A stretch of DNA of 64,000 bases from Clavelina lepadiformis (GCF_947623445.1 NC_135248.1:4588977-4652976), one strand, 5' to 3'. Counted from the stretch's first letter, positions 12,280 through 25,194 are shown. Program-made: numbers and translations. The notes: a model not told the origin generated them from the letters alone.

Positions 12280-13877
12280 TTACACCTTCGCCACCGACGC
12301 AATTTGGCCGCTGTGGGAACTGGCTGCCACGCTGTGACTATGAAGGTTGCTGGTACCAGTCGACCCAGTTGCTTGACTGGAATACTTTCGTCCAGACACG
12401 GGCACCACGTGAATCGAGCACCGACATGCAACCATTTTCTCTTTCCAGTTTGCAGCGGATAAAACCACGGCAACCAAGTTGATGAGCAAGTTACAACTGA
12501 ACACAATGTGGTTGATGTAAACGGTTGGGTTTTTGTAAAGAATGGCGAAAACCGAGTTTAAAATATCCGAAAGCACACACACAACTGCTGTTATGGCAGC
12601 CCGTTTCAGTATGGGCATCGTAGACTTTGGGTCAAAACCTCTCGCGAGCATTTTCTGTTGCTGAACGCGTAAAGGGTAAATGAAGGAATACAGAAGCATA
12701 ACTTGAAAAGCAGTGGTGCACAAAACCAACACAGCCCACTTGATTTTATTGTTTTCTTTGTTTTGAACTGGTGAGCATCCCTTGGGCGTCGTCGCATAGG
12801 CAGGGGCGGTGAAAAACAAGACAAAGTTGCTGGTGATCGTAAGGGCAAGAAAGACAAGTGTGAGAAAGTTGATTACTCTTGGCACTCTGCTTATAATCTC
12901 CTTCAGAATAGAATTGGAGTAGAAAGCGGTGTATACTCGAAACCACAGCGCAAAATACACAGACGAAAGCGTTATGGCAAAAGAGACGATCTTAATTCGG
13001 TGATAAACGGCGCAGAACGGTTCGACTTGGGGCACGATTAACGGTATTTCGATGCCGACGTAAACAAGCACAGAAACCGCAGCCACAAGTATCATCAAGT
13101 TTACTACTGATTGTGCTCGATTCTTCTGTTCCCAACTGCGAGACCCTGAAATGTAAAGATATGATCAATATCTTTCTTAAACAAATCACTTCCGCAGCCT
13201 GCAACTATAAATGTATATGGTCGTACACTACCTCATTCCAGTATTGATAGACATAATCATCACATTGAATGTAAAACGTTAAGCAGCCTTAGCGTTATTG
13301 TTACGCAAAACGCAATAATCGTTGTGAGCAACTTACAAATAACGCACCATTGTAGTTAAGCATTAATGCATAATATTAAGCTGTGCTATGGATGCGGATT
13401 AACCATTTTATGCAACAGTTTTAGTGACGCGGTAATGTGTGTTACATTACAGTATTAGCTCATTAAATGTGCATAGATTGGTATCACAGTTAATTCGTAT
13501 CTTAGCACGGTACTTGGTTGTACATTAATTCTTACAAGTAATTGTTCTGGCAAAAAATTGTAAACAACGTGATTGGTAGCAAGTTTAATCTACGTTAGGG
13601 CTAATGTTTATGGCCCAAGGTAAGGTATGGCGCAACGACTACCGGAAATATCTAAAGTTTACAACTTGCTCATTTGCTTACCTCCGCAACCGATCATGAG
13701 TTTCTTGGTAAAGCCAAAATACGAGATCGCAATGATGATATAACATACAAAAGCCAGAGCGACAAATGTAAATATTAGAGACGCCGTTTTCAGCTTATTT
13801 GAATCGAAGTCCTCTGCAGGATATGTAGTTGCATTCGAAAACGTCTGATTTCCAACTGTTTGTGTCGTAGCTTCCAT
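12280..13877 (-). CDS. Orphan seven-transmembrane, GPCR-like protein, family copy 2
   Basis: Two minus-strand exons, 13682-13877 and 12280-13145, flank a 536-bp phase-1 intron (GTAAGC..CAG) and give 353 residues. The start ATG (13875-13877) leads an N terminus with several NxS/T sequons, then TM1. Exon 2 carries TM2-TM7, with the Cys pair EPFC and KGC, FALWFRVYT after TM3, DPKSTMPILKRAA before TM6, and AANWKEKM after TM7. The cytoplasmic tail is longer than in copy 1 and rich in Ser, Thr, Gly and His, a plausible phosphorylation region. The intron lies at the same codon position as in copies 1 and 3. Function is not established. Confidence 0.87.
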
Positions 13878-15655
13878 TATGGATCTTTTCCAATTGTTAT
13901 TAAAAACAAACAGGCCGAGTACCGTGTACTTTTCGGCAATTATTTTCCTGTGTGACAGAAAGAATCGATATTACTGCGAACAATCTTCTTATACACTATA
14001 CAGTTTTAAAACAAGTCAAAAAATATACTTTTGGATAAAAATAATCTATTCTTCAAACTTTGCCTTCTTCAATTTGTTCAGTATTAAGCGCTTAGCAACC
14101 ATCTCTGAATTCAAACTATTTGGCATATAACACAGGCTTATCGTATATCCTTTAAATTTATACCCAAATTTACTTCGATGAAGAGTTCAATTCAAGAATC
14201 TCATTATGAAGCAAATATCTCTGTTACTCCTATATATCTCGCAAATCGAGAATACGTTTATAGATTATATCAAACTATCTTCAGACATTTTAATTTTCAG
14301 ACAAAGTATTTTGATATTGGATTGAAATCTGTCTATACGGCAAACAAGTTGTCATCGAAACTTACACACGTCATCAAACGTGAGCCGCGACATGAACTCT
14401 GATGTAGTTGATCTCCACATAACTGCAAATTATTCTATTTATATTCTAACAACTCTACAACGCCTTGCAAATTCCAGAAAATATTTTAATAATAAGACGA
14501 TATACGAAAGATACAAAACTTTTCTCAATATAACTTGGCAAGTATTTGGATTATTCTTTATACGCGTTGGACATATATCTTTCCACGCTTAATCCTAACA
14601 CTTTCACATACGAAGAAAACCGGGCACAGTAGGCTAAGCTTGAGTTCATTATACGTCACTATGTTTTTGTTCTAAGCCTCAACTCATTTGCTTCGTGCCA
14701 TTCATTGGGCGCTGCGTATATAACGGTAGCGGATTGTGTTCAAAACTGTTTGGAAAAAAAGAACTGTGCCGCTCTTGCGTCAGTACTTCCCACATCGAAA
14801 ACTTATGACGACATTCAAGGAAATTGATTGCACCTTCAGATAAAACTGGCTTCCCTTTGTTTTGTAATTGCCTGAAAAGCTAAAGTGAAACCGGGAAGTA
14901 TATTCATTAGATGAAATGGACAATAAAGTGAAAACAACACTTTTCCTGCATTCCTCCAATAGTGATTACGTGCCTTAACTGTAGTTTCCTTTATTGGCAA
15001 CAGAAAGCTGATATAGCTTGTTTTGGTTGCTGCATAACACCGACGTTAAACATTGGTTAAACTACTAGGTTAACAGAGAACAATTCATTTTTTCATAGAA
15101 AATTTTGGTCATAAAGCGTTCGATATTCTATTCAGCGTACAAATTTATGTAAGAGAAACTCAAACATTGTATATGAAAAGATGAGTGGAATGGATTTTGA
15201 CATAATTCGATCTTTGTCTAGATTGATTATATAGTTTGAAAATGGACTTAAACTGCCTTCCATCTCTAAACTGTCAACTAAAACCGAAATAGTATGTAAA
15301 GCACTAATAAATTTGAAAACAGTTTCAAAATATATTTTTCTTCGTTATGAACGTTTCTTACATGACGTCAGGCACGTCCAAAGGATTTGTGACGCAACAC
15401 TGTGCGCTCACTGGCTTTGAAGAGGCCCGATCATCACGAAGTCCTTCGCATAACAACAACTTAAATCATAGTTTTCTAAATCAGTCACTTTGTTCCGCAA
15501 ATGACGTCAAACATTTATTTTTCTCATACGTGGCTAAGTAGTTTTCAAGTTAATTGCAATCTTCTAAACAATACACATTGAACGAAAGCTTTCGAAACCG
15601 AAGTTTAAGAAGCAGTCTATTGTTGTATTGCATGTTGTGTGGTAAGCATAGCTTA
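13622..15655. repeat. Segmental duplication, copy 2 (source-like copy carrying the live exon 1)
   Basis: This is the direct-orientation partner of about 6345-8090. It contains part of the gene 2 intron, the intact exon 1 and about 1.8 kb of upstream sequence. Conserved islands inside it, including TGACGTCA at 15502-15509, may mark cis-regulatory DNA of the 7TM gene, because upstream of a minus-strand gene means higher coordinates. Confidence 0.85.
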
Positions 15656-18600
15656 TTTCCTCGTCATATATGCGACGTCATGACTCATAAGCATAAATAG
15701 GATAATAGAATAATAAGTTTTAAAAAAAAATTTAGTTGCCATTATATTAGCGATAAAATTGTTCACTCAGAGGAATTTTCCAGTTAAGTTTTGATCTGAT
15801 TAGGAAGGAATCAACTACTAACTTACACCGAAACCAAATCTATCTCACAACTTCAATTAACTTAAGATAAAACCCGACTTAATTCGTTTTACTTTCTTTT
15901 GACACCACAACTATAAAACTGTCTGCTTGCAATAATTACCGCATGTTAAACTCGGAACCGGGAGTGTCAAACCAGAATCTCCGGCTTAGAAACTGACCGT
16001 GATTTCGTTCCCAGCTAAGGTAAGACAAATTATGGTGTTGATTATCTAATGCAACATCAAGTGTATCACGACCAATTCATAAAATTATCAGACACCCATT
16101 TGAATAATTTAAAGGTTTTCCCAAAAAACATTTGTTTTTAAAAAAGTTGTCAGCAATTAAGTGCATCTGAACGGAGATTATTAACTAACCCTCATCATGA
16201 TGACATACTGGGTTTCTTGCTGCTCTTAGTATATCCTAAGGTTACTATACACACGGTAAAACACAGATTTCTCCAGATTTCTGCTGAAACACTCAGAACG
16301 TCATATACAATATATGTATGATAAGGAGTAAAAGAAATACGTAAATGGCTTTATATTACAAAGTGACTATTTCACCGTAAAAAGGTCACGCAACCTGTTG
16401 TTAACGATAGGCGGTTAGGTTGGAAGAATGGGTATGCAAAAAGTTGATTTTAGCTATTTAAGGTTTTACTGGAGATATATTTTAATTAAAAGATATTTAA
16501 GATTAGGTTTAGGTTACTATGTTATAGCATTTAAGTTAGGTTAACAAAAAAATATAAAAAATAGCTTCGACGCCCTTTTTGTTCCGGTAAAATAGTAGTA
16601 GTCTTTAAGTTTATAGTATTGTAACTGAACTACCAATAAACCCCAAAAAATAAACAAGTCAAGAATTTACAGGGGATTTCCCTGAGAAGAGACTGGTGGC
16701 AACAGATAAAAAAAGACAAGACACACCAAAATTACTGTCAAGCTCTAAACGACATTCATATTATAGAAAAGAGCGACTTTTAGCAAAAGTTGTTTGGCAG
16801 CTGGACCTAATTAACCAATCATGCCTTGGCAGTCAACATGTTAACAATAAAGAAACAACGGCAAGCGTCAAGCAACGATTTTGGGCAAAGATACGTTTTT
16901 TTGTTTAAGGTCGATTTGTTTCATTAAAACAGTAATTTATTTGAGCATATTTTTTGGCGTTTAAAATCCTCTTTTGTTGACTAAAGCTGCCTACATATTT
17001 TGTCGAACGTTGTTTTAAAAATACATACATACCATAATTGGTGCAAAATCAATCAAATGTCAAGCATGTCAGATTAACCTATCAATAAATATGATTTTTG
17101 CAGCAATCGTTGCTTTCATTGCAGCCACGTGGTATTTAAAATCAACTACCTTTCTTCCTACATTGTCTTTAGCTGTGTGCTCTTTCATGCAACTTATGCT
17201 TAAACCAGGAATACGCGCAAATGGGACAGAGCGAATGTGGGGCGAAAACAGAAATAGGAATTGGAAATGCGTCACCAGCAAATGACTCACTGTGGGTCCT
17301 GAGATCATTGCGCATAGTGATGGGAAGGATGGAGTGAAAAATATGCCCGCGGAAGTTTATATGGAATAAGCTGATATGAAACGCGTTGGCTGCTTTACGG
17401 TGACTCGTAACAGTGACAACACATAACAGTAACTCGTGTTAAAGGAATAATTCTTAACCTGGGATTAATTTATCCTTGAGTCTTCAAGTAAATTTTACTT
17501 TTGCAAAGATTGAATTAACTAACTTGAAACTCGCAAATAACCTTAATAAGAGAGTACGGTGTATGAAATAAGGCCATAAAGATATTTTCCAGACGCATAA
17601 CTTAATTTTATAAAATATTTTGCAAAATTTAAAAAGATTTTATATAGCTCATAATTTTTACATGATGCAAAATGCTTATAAATGTTAGTTGCGAAGCTGC
17701 GTCTGGAAAATGTCTCTATAGCCTCATATCATATATTACTACTCTTACAAATAACCTTTCCAAAATTAGAAATGAGTTGAAAGCTTGTTATTATTCATGC
17801 CGTTAAATGACACAATAACAAGATTAGTTTTTATTCATAGACTTGCATTGTTTTATCGAAATGCAAAATATCTCTTAAACAATCTTGAAACAATTAGAAT
17901 AAATGTAAATTTTGTTCGAAAGGTGATAAATTTACTGACGCCGGCCTGGGAGTAAATAAGATGAAAAAGAATTCGCAGCATAATTGTAAAAGCAGACAAC
18001 TTTTCTAGACGATAACTGCTAACTTTAGAAGCAAACTTTGATGCTACAACTTTTAACCCAAAGACGGATGCTATCATTTGTATTAACTTGCGAAACTATC
18101 TAACTATCTGTCATTATTTTGTGAATTCTCCTTAACAGTTTACGCTTTTATTAGTAAAAAAAACTTTATCTGTAGAATTGCTAAACCATTTCAAAAATAC
18201 ATAGATGTAATTTGAAAATGGTATACATTATACTGTATAGTTACAGTAATTACAGAAGCATTAAATTTACCTTTTGAACTGTACTAGTTCTATATTCCTT
18301 CTTGCAAAGCACGTTGCTATAACATGTACAACCTACTCATTTATAGATGGTAATTCAGCAAGCATAAGCTTCATAAAACATCCACATAACAGGATGTGTA
18401 GCAGGACGGATCTCATGAATACATCTGTTTGTTTGTTTGCGCGTTTGCATTGTACTTTAGATATAATAATAATCGACACTGGTTGCATAGTGACAAGATT
18501 TCATAGTATGTTCCAATTTTAAAATAAATCAAATGTATTGTTTAAATCGGGTGGAGCAACGGTCGATCACACGAGAACATGCCAGAATATACCTAATGCA

Positions 18601-19933
18601 ATAAGTTCCGAAACTGTGTGAACTTAAAAATACCAATGCTCGTGAACAAATTATTCATTGATAAGTTCCGTACAAAATAACTCGTTGCTATATGATGCTG
18701 TTTTGACGTTGGCTTCAAGTCAACTTTTGCATGTTATTAATTCTGGTCAATCGAATAATTTTCAACAATGATATACTTTGGTTGTTAATTGTCTGGACTC
18801 TAAACTAGTGGTATGTTAGACAGGGTAGCAGGTATAATAAACCTAGGTAACCACAAGTACATGTCAGAAACATGCGGCACAATAATTAATTAATAACTAA
18901 ATTACTCCTTTGAAGTCTTTTGTAACTTCGAAAGTAAATTTACTTTTTTTAATTTACTCAAAAATTAACAAATTTTAATACGTGTTTCGTAAGGCTTCAA
19001 TAAAAGCCACTGCTTTTCGACCATAAAGGTTTGTTTCAAATTTGTTTGATTTTACATCTTTCGTTTTCTAAAAAGATATGGAAGAGTGTACATCTCTAAA
19101 ATTGTGCTTCTGAGATCAACAGAATAACTACAGAAATTGTGAAAGTTGTTAACCTACAAACAATTTCCTGACGGGCAATTTCTGATTTTTTCGCATGACA
19201 AATATTACTATATTAACGATTTTTAAATGTTTTTCAAGTTTTTCATGAACTTTATTTGGCTTCAAACAAATTAATTCAAATGTTATTGGAACTTCTTTCA
19301 ATTTTTAAAAATTTATTTTAGGCATGTTAAATTTGTTCCAACTTTTGTAAATTGTTTCTCCCAATTAACGCAATCCTTCAAACACTACTGCTAAAATGTT
19401 GCTAAAAATCTATTACATACGTAATGTAATACAATTGCATGTACATATGGAATAATGAGCCATCTAAAAAGTATTGCATTTCTGAAAAACAGCGGCAAGA
19501 GATTGTTCTAAAACCAATGAGTAGTTTTAGAACACATGCTTTTGTTTTTACTTTAACTTAAATAGGTCATAAAAACTTTCATCCATTTAATTCATATAAT
19601 CTATAATTATAATTACAAAAAACAGATGTTCGAACATTCAGTATATATAAAATTATCAAATTTTCACACGGAATTAAATCGTATCTAATATGGACAAAAA
19701 TTTCTGTATAATTGCTGCGTATCAATTGAATGACTTAAATACATTAGCAAAGGTTTCAGCAGAATGGTATAAGCAACCGCAACGAAATGAGTAATTATTT
19801 TGTACACGACGCAGATTTTCGACGGGTGAAAAAGCATTTTGCTTACTTTTTGTCAATCAACTCAGGGTATAAATTGAAATGTCACAAAGTTTCGTCAGTG
19901 CAAGGATCTGCTGGAGAAATATTCGTGAAAGTC
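15656..19933. other. No supported gene
   Basis: AT-rich intergenic DNA. The last few hundred bases before 19934 align loosely with the 5' flank of the sister protease gene, for example GAGTAATTATTT followed by CAGATTTTC, so they are probably its promoter and leader. A 64-codon ATG frame at 17091-17285 starts with a hydrophobic run but has no other support. Confidence 0.5.
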
Positions 19934-22900
19934 ATGGCAAAGGTAGTGTGTAATGCACGACGGTTTATGGTGACAATTTTCATCGTCATCGTGATAAGTA
20001 AGTCAAACACTTTAAAAACTTTTATCAATATGAGCATCTTGTTGCGAAAAAATTTGGTAGAATGTTGTCGTAAGTGTATAAGCATACACGTCTTTAGCGT
20101 TTACCGGGAGTTATAATTGTTTTGTAATATACCGATTTTGACGGAAGACTATTATCACAGGCTTAGATACCGTGAAAGCTACTGAGTTGATGATGGCTTT
20201 AAGAAGAGGAGCGTGGTCTAAATGGTCGGAGTGGGGCCCTTGCTCGACATCGTGCGGCGAGGGAGTAGAGTACAAGTAAGTGCAGGCATAAGGCTTAATT
20301 TTTGATATTAATCATTTCGACAAAATTTGTACGTTGTATGCGTGATGGTTTGTACTGAAAATTTCTAGTTACTTCTCTTACTTTGATGAACCTCTAGAAC
20401 AAGAAACTGCACCCAAGGAATGCCTGGGATAGGCAGGTGCAGCGGACTTTCCTGGGAAGTGCGTAGTTGTGACTTTGGAAGCTGTGGTAAGTCTGCAAAA
20501 TCATGAGCATGGATTCAAGTACCAATGAAGACTTTAAAGATGTAACGCATTATGTTTATAGAATATCTCATTCTTAAAAGTTTATTACTCTTAAAGCCTA
20601 GACAGAGGGTGGTTATTATTTGCAGGTACCACGAAAATATCATCAGCTATTGTTAATGCGAAAATGGTGAACATCTTGCTCGAAGGTAGTGGTACTGCAA
20701 ACACTACGGATTTCGATTTTCTTACAAATACCACAAACTCGATTTCTAGCCAATATGTTGACTGTTACAAAAAGAACAACGCCTTTGCTTACCGAGGGAT
20801 GGCTTCTTATACGCAGTCGGGATATTCCTGTCAAAACTGGCTATCACAGACTCCTCATAGTCATACTTTGTGAGCTATACTTTATGTTCTTTGATTTCTT
20901 TTGCATTTTCAGTCATTAATGGTACTGCCTGTTGCTTGATTATATAGTTAATAGTGTTGCTGAAACATATTGAGCACAGATAGGATGCTCACGATTATAG
21001 TCAAAGTTTTAGATTCGCAGATAACTTTGTAATCACTCAAAGCCTTAAAGTTAAGCTCTTTGTTTAACCTCGATATCGTTGTATTTGTAGCAATCCAACG
21101 TATTATCCGTATGGAGGCCTCGGTGACCACAGTTTCTGTAGAAGTCCAGATAATGACACTCGTCCCTGGTGCTTTGTACAATCTCAATTTGTAGTGTGGG
21201 AGTTTTGTGAAGTTCCAGTTTGTCACGGTAGGTGCTTGTGACTTGCAACAAGCTTGTTTAAATTTTCTTTGAAAAGTTTTTGTAAAGAATGAACACCAGA
21301 ACCAAAACAATATACACTGTTCAAGGAGTTCTGTACTCCAACAGGTTTGCGTATTTGCATTATGTTAAAATACTTAACTGCAAACACACAACACACAACA
21401 AACCCCTTAATTTGATTTTGATAAATAAATGAATGATTACAGAGCATATAAACAAAATACGAAACCAAAATTATAAAGTTATGTATTGGACACCTTGTAT
21501 TATAATTTTATATTCGAAGTAAAAACTATTTAACAAAAATCGTTTTTGTGTTAAACCAACTGGACGATTAAAATCGTTCCAGAAACAACGCGTCCCACCG
21601 ATTGCTTTGATGAACGAGATCCATCGAGTTATCGTGGGTTTGTGGACAAAACCGAAGATGGAACACCGTGCCTAATATGGGATTTATACAACACTTATTC
21701 TCATATATAGTAAGCACTTTCAGGTTTTAAAGAGCACACCATTTGCTGCTTATCAAAACTGTTTTATTCGAGTAAAGTAACTTACTTAAATATTGCTCAA
21801 GTAAAGGGTTTTAGTACTCAGATGGCTTGAGAATCTTTTTAAAAATTCTGTAAACTCACTGAATCAATTTATGTGTTTTTGCTGTAATCTATATAAGCTT
21901 TAAGGGGTCGATACTTGCTAAAGATTGTAATTCAACGGGGTTTTGTTCATTAAATCATCACATGCTCTTCTATGCTGTGATAAACGTAACCGTTTTAATA
22001 CTTGCTGAAGGTTGCAAGCAGCAAAACTTATTAAACCATTTTCTGCCAATACGTTATACAACAGCTCTTCGTCAAGATTCCCTGGCAAGGGACTGGGAAA
22101 TCACAATTATTGCAGGAACCCTGATGGTGACGTCAGACCTTGGTGCTTTACCACTAACCCGGACTTTGACTGGGCTTACTGTGACGTGGATAAATGTTCA
22201 GGTAAATCGCGTAGATGCGATAAATCGCCATCAAGACGAGGTTGAATATTTATCAAATTCATTTTGAAACAATTATTGGTTAAAAGTTTATTAATAGATA
22301 TCAAAGCAAAATTAAAATGTTATTGACAATACTTTTTTAAAATCGAAAGATATCACTCCTCAACCATCAACGCTTGATTGTGGAAAAGCAAAATCACCCA
22401 TTGCGCTTGATGAAACTTATCGAATTCTCGGAAGTAAGTTGATTGATGTGCAAAAAGCTTGTTACTTAAAGCTTTTATGAATGTAGTCATTTATAAGAAC
22501 GATTATAATAAAGCACTTGTTTGAAGTAAATCTGCTGTTTCTCTGCAGGTATCGAGAGCTATCCGGGAAGCCTTCCGTGGCAAGTCGCACTTTATTACTC
22601 TGGCAACCACGTTCTATTTTGTGGCGCTTCGATTATCAGCAACCGGTGGATTATTACCGCTGCCCATTGCATTTCAAAGTGAGTAAAATGTACGTGAGTG
22701 TATACAAGCACAAGCACACTCTTCGTTTGCAAAATCAACGTTGCTCTCGTTTAAGCTATTGTTGATAGCTTTTAAAGTGTTTCGCGAGGCTTTTTTCATA
22801 CTTCACTGGGTACTTTTTATAGTCCTGGTAATCCATCGTCTTACTACGGTTACGTTGGAAAGCATCAAAAATACCAGAGAGAAGACACAGAAAAACGACT

Positions 22901-23974
22901 GGATTTTTCCTACATTATTCAGCACCTAGATTATAATGAAGACAGTACACAGAATGATATCACTTTAATAATGGTAATTGTCATTCCTTTGCTATATTTA
23001 AAATACATTTGAGCTGAGAGGTATGTATAATCATCTACGCAGATGATGTTTCACGTTTTTTTGAGTAAGCTCTTTGATAAAAAATTTTCTTCTCAGTTAA
23101 TTTTCGTTAAACATAATTTTATTAATATACTGATAATGTTATGATTTGCTTTATATATTTTATTTGTTTTTACCCTTTTTTGTATTTAAGTTTACTGAAC
23201 TACTGGAATTTACTGACCACATACAACCTGTGTGTATTCCCAACAAACCGTCTCCTAACAACAGAATGACGATTATTTCCGGTTGGGGAACTTCCCAAGG
23301 TGAGGAAAATATCCTGACCTGAAGTTAATGTAAATTTAGTCAAACACGTGAGACCAGTTTCTTGAAAAAAGATTCTTGATAAATTTGATCAGGAACCGGT
23401 TCAACCAATGTGCTTCGTCAAGCGTCTGTACCAATCATAACACGACTGAGCTGCTCTTCCAAGCTCTCCGGTATCCTGGCTGGCATGATATGCGCTGGTT
23501 TTGAAGACGGTGGAAAGGACGCTTGTCAGGTAAAAAGTAATTTGAAAAATCAAATCATAATGATTTTGTTAATTTTTACAACTTTTTTACATTTTTCAGC
23601 TTACTGATTTTTCAAATTTAATTTATTAAACAGGGCGACGGCGGAGGGCCGCTAGTGGGCGTAATCGACGAAGGACGATACGAATTGGTTGGAATAGTTT
23701 CCTGGGGAATTGGATGCGCACGACCTATGCTACCTGGCGTATACACAGATGTAAATAATTCTTCATAAAATAAATGTTTGAACATAAGCAATAAACGTTT
23801 ATATTTGGCAGCATATACTTATATCAGAATAGGTAATCCTTCCAAATGTAACACTCTTTAAATCATTTTGTGAACACGTAATTTAAGCAATTGAGTATTT
23901 TGTTTTTCTAGGTGTACTATTACAAAAATTGGATTAAAGACATAATCAGCGTTTTTAGTTCTATTTCTAACTGA
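19934..23974 (+). CDS. Secreted TSP1-kringle-kringle-trypsin-like protein A, predicted inactive protease
   Basis: Fourteen phase-consistent exons give 567 residues: 19934-19997, 20161-20275, 20398-20486, 20626-20869, 21091-21227, 21583-21709, 22065-22201, 22350-22433, 22549-22678, 22823-22973, 23191-23299, 23393-23529, 23634-23750, 23912-23974. The order is a hydrophobic signal segment, TSP1 ([17 protein letters not shown], six Cys), a Ser/Thr/Asn-rich linker, kringle 1 and kringle 2 (six Cys each; both with RPWCF), then a chymotrypsin-fold domain. The activation-type site is R-ILGS. His (TAAHC) and Asp (NDITL) of the triad are present. The Ser motif reads GDGGGP instead of GDSGGP, so peptide hydrolysis should be lost. 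The Asp that selects Arg/Lys in trypsin is kept (KDACQ). The likely role is extracellular binding, decoy or cofactor (inferred). It is the tandem paralogue of the gene at 29354. Confidence 0.92.
20161..20486 (+). other. Thrombospondin type-1 repeat of protein A (two exons)
   Basis: The domain is split by an intron after GVEYK. Exon 2 carries the layered tryptophans and the CSTSC pair. Exon 3 carries RNC, GRC, RSC and GSC. This gives six cysteines, as expected for one TSP1 repeat. Such repeats bind glycosaminoglycans and are often C-mannosylated on the WxxW motif. Confidence 0.9.
23634..23750 (+). other. Exon 13 of protein A with catalytic Ser replaced by Gly
   Basis: The exon begins Gly-Asp-Gly-Gly-Gly-Pro. 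The codon for the nucleophile is GGC, where the sister gene has AGT (exon starting 33429). Both the first and third codon positions differ. The rest of the exon is nearly identical and in frame, with no stop and intact splice sites. Confidence 0.93.
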
Positions 23975-24015
23975 ACATCATATGTATTTGCACTGATGCG
24001 TTCATTTTCGTAATG

Positions 24016-24505
24016 CAGCGGTTTTTAACCGGTAGGTAATTTCCCACCAGTAAAAATTTGCAAGTTCAGGTAGGAAATAATTAACCTATCTACTTTTTGT
24101 ATACAAAAATAAATCATACCCACAAAGGAAGTTTTGTCGTAAATGATATATATTAGGCTATACGCTAGGACTTAGCCTGCTGTTTAATACGCATTCTGCA
24201 GTTTTAAGTCACTGCCTAAAAATCCCTATGAGGTGTGGCCAACTTAAATTTGAATTGATGTTAAGAAAATTTAAGAGTTATATATTACTAAACTGCGTAT
24301 ATTTGCATTTTTGGTACGCATCAGAATTGTAATGATTTGATTATAACAAATCTGCTAAATTGAAGTGTTTGGTTGGTTACATTCAATTGTGTGTGGAAAA
24401 GAGGTTTTCTGAAGCTCTGGTCAAAACCTGTTAAAAATAAAAGAAATGAAATTTGGGTTTGGTGCCATAAATGGGACAAAAGATGAAAAAGGTTAAGGAC
24501 CGCAG
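24016..24505. mobile_element. hAT-type MITE inserted in the 3' region of gene A
   Basis: The left end is CAGCGGTTTTTAACC. The right end, reverse-complemented, is CTGCGGTCCTTAACC. The flanks TCGTAATG and GCGTGATG match at six of eight bases, like an aged 8-bp target duplication. The equivalent sequence after gene B (about 33805-33835) runs straight through without the element, which is an empty site. The insertion separates the stop codon of A from the ancestral AATAAA at 24574-24579. The element itself brings an AATAAA at 24108-24113. Confidence 0.75.
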
Positions 24506-24573
24506 GCGTGATGTCTGTATGTTGTGCTCTTTCGCATAAATGCATTTGAAACCTATAATTGGTGCTTTCTTGC

Positions 24574-24579
24574 AATAAA
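24574..24579 (+). promoter_or_regulatory. Poly(A) signal of gene A (ancestral position)
   Basis: TTGCAATAAAACA here aligns with ATACAATAAAGCA after gene B (33875-33880), in matching 3' flank. It now lies about 600 bp past the stop because of the MITE insertion. Confidence 0.6.
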
Positions 24580-25090
24580 ACATCCATTGCTTGCAAATGT
24601 TTGATTAAAAGTTTTTGTTGTATACAAATGTTAAGGTATTAAGAACAATATTAGATTTATGCCAAGCAAACAAGAACAGCTTTACATTTTCTGAACGATT
24701 TTATAATATAATAAAGATGGAGAGAAAAAATTTGAAAACACAGACAGTAAAAACAAACACTAGGCCTATATATAGCTTAAAAATTTTGAACATAAATATT
24801 GCAACTTTATTACACAGCTCGTAAGCATTTAATATCATCATTTGGCGGCTGAAGCTAAAGCGAAAGATATAAGTGTAGATAAGTTGACTAAACTACACAA
24901 AATACAACTACACAAGTCGAAGAAGTAAATTGTGCTCGCCAATATGAATATGGCAAAGTTCTCGCCGATATCACACAAAATTTATTGTTCAGTTTTCTAT
25001 ACACTTTTGCTACAATAGCGCCATTTTAAGCCGTAAGATGCATTTTGTCGTGATAATATCAAATCGCATCCAACGATAAAAACTGGAACT

Positions 25091-25194
25091 AACTCACCAA
25101 CTCACCAACTCACCAACTCACCAACTCACCAACTCACCAACTCACCAACTCACCAACTCACCAACTCACCAACTCACCAACTCACCAACTCACC
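25091..25194. repeat. Minisatellite, 13 copies of AACTCACC
   Basis: There are thirteen head-to-tail 8-bp units with no visible variants, a sign of recent expansion. The homologous point downstream of gene B (about 34937-34950) has only one unit-like sequence, AATCACCTCAC. Flanking sequence on both sides aligns between the two places. Confidence 0.95.

Noticed and set aside
12606..12946. Minus-strand frames overlapping 7TM gene 2 in other phases
   Set aside because: They are shadows of exon 2, whose own frame gives seven clear membrane segments shared with two paralogues.
17091..17285. 64-codon ATG frame with a hydrophobic start, a possible small secreted protein
   Set aside because: A single weak feature with no cysteine pattern, poly(A) signal or paralogue. 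Chance is likely in AT-rich DNA.
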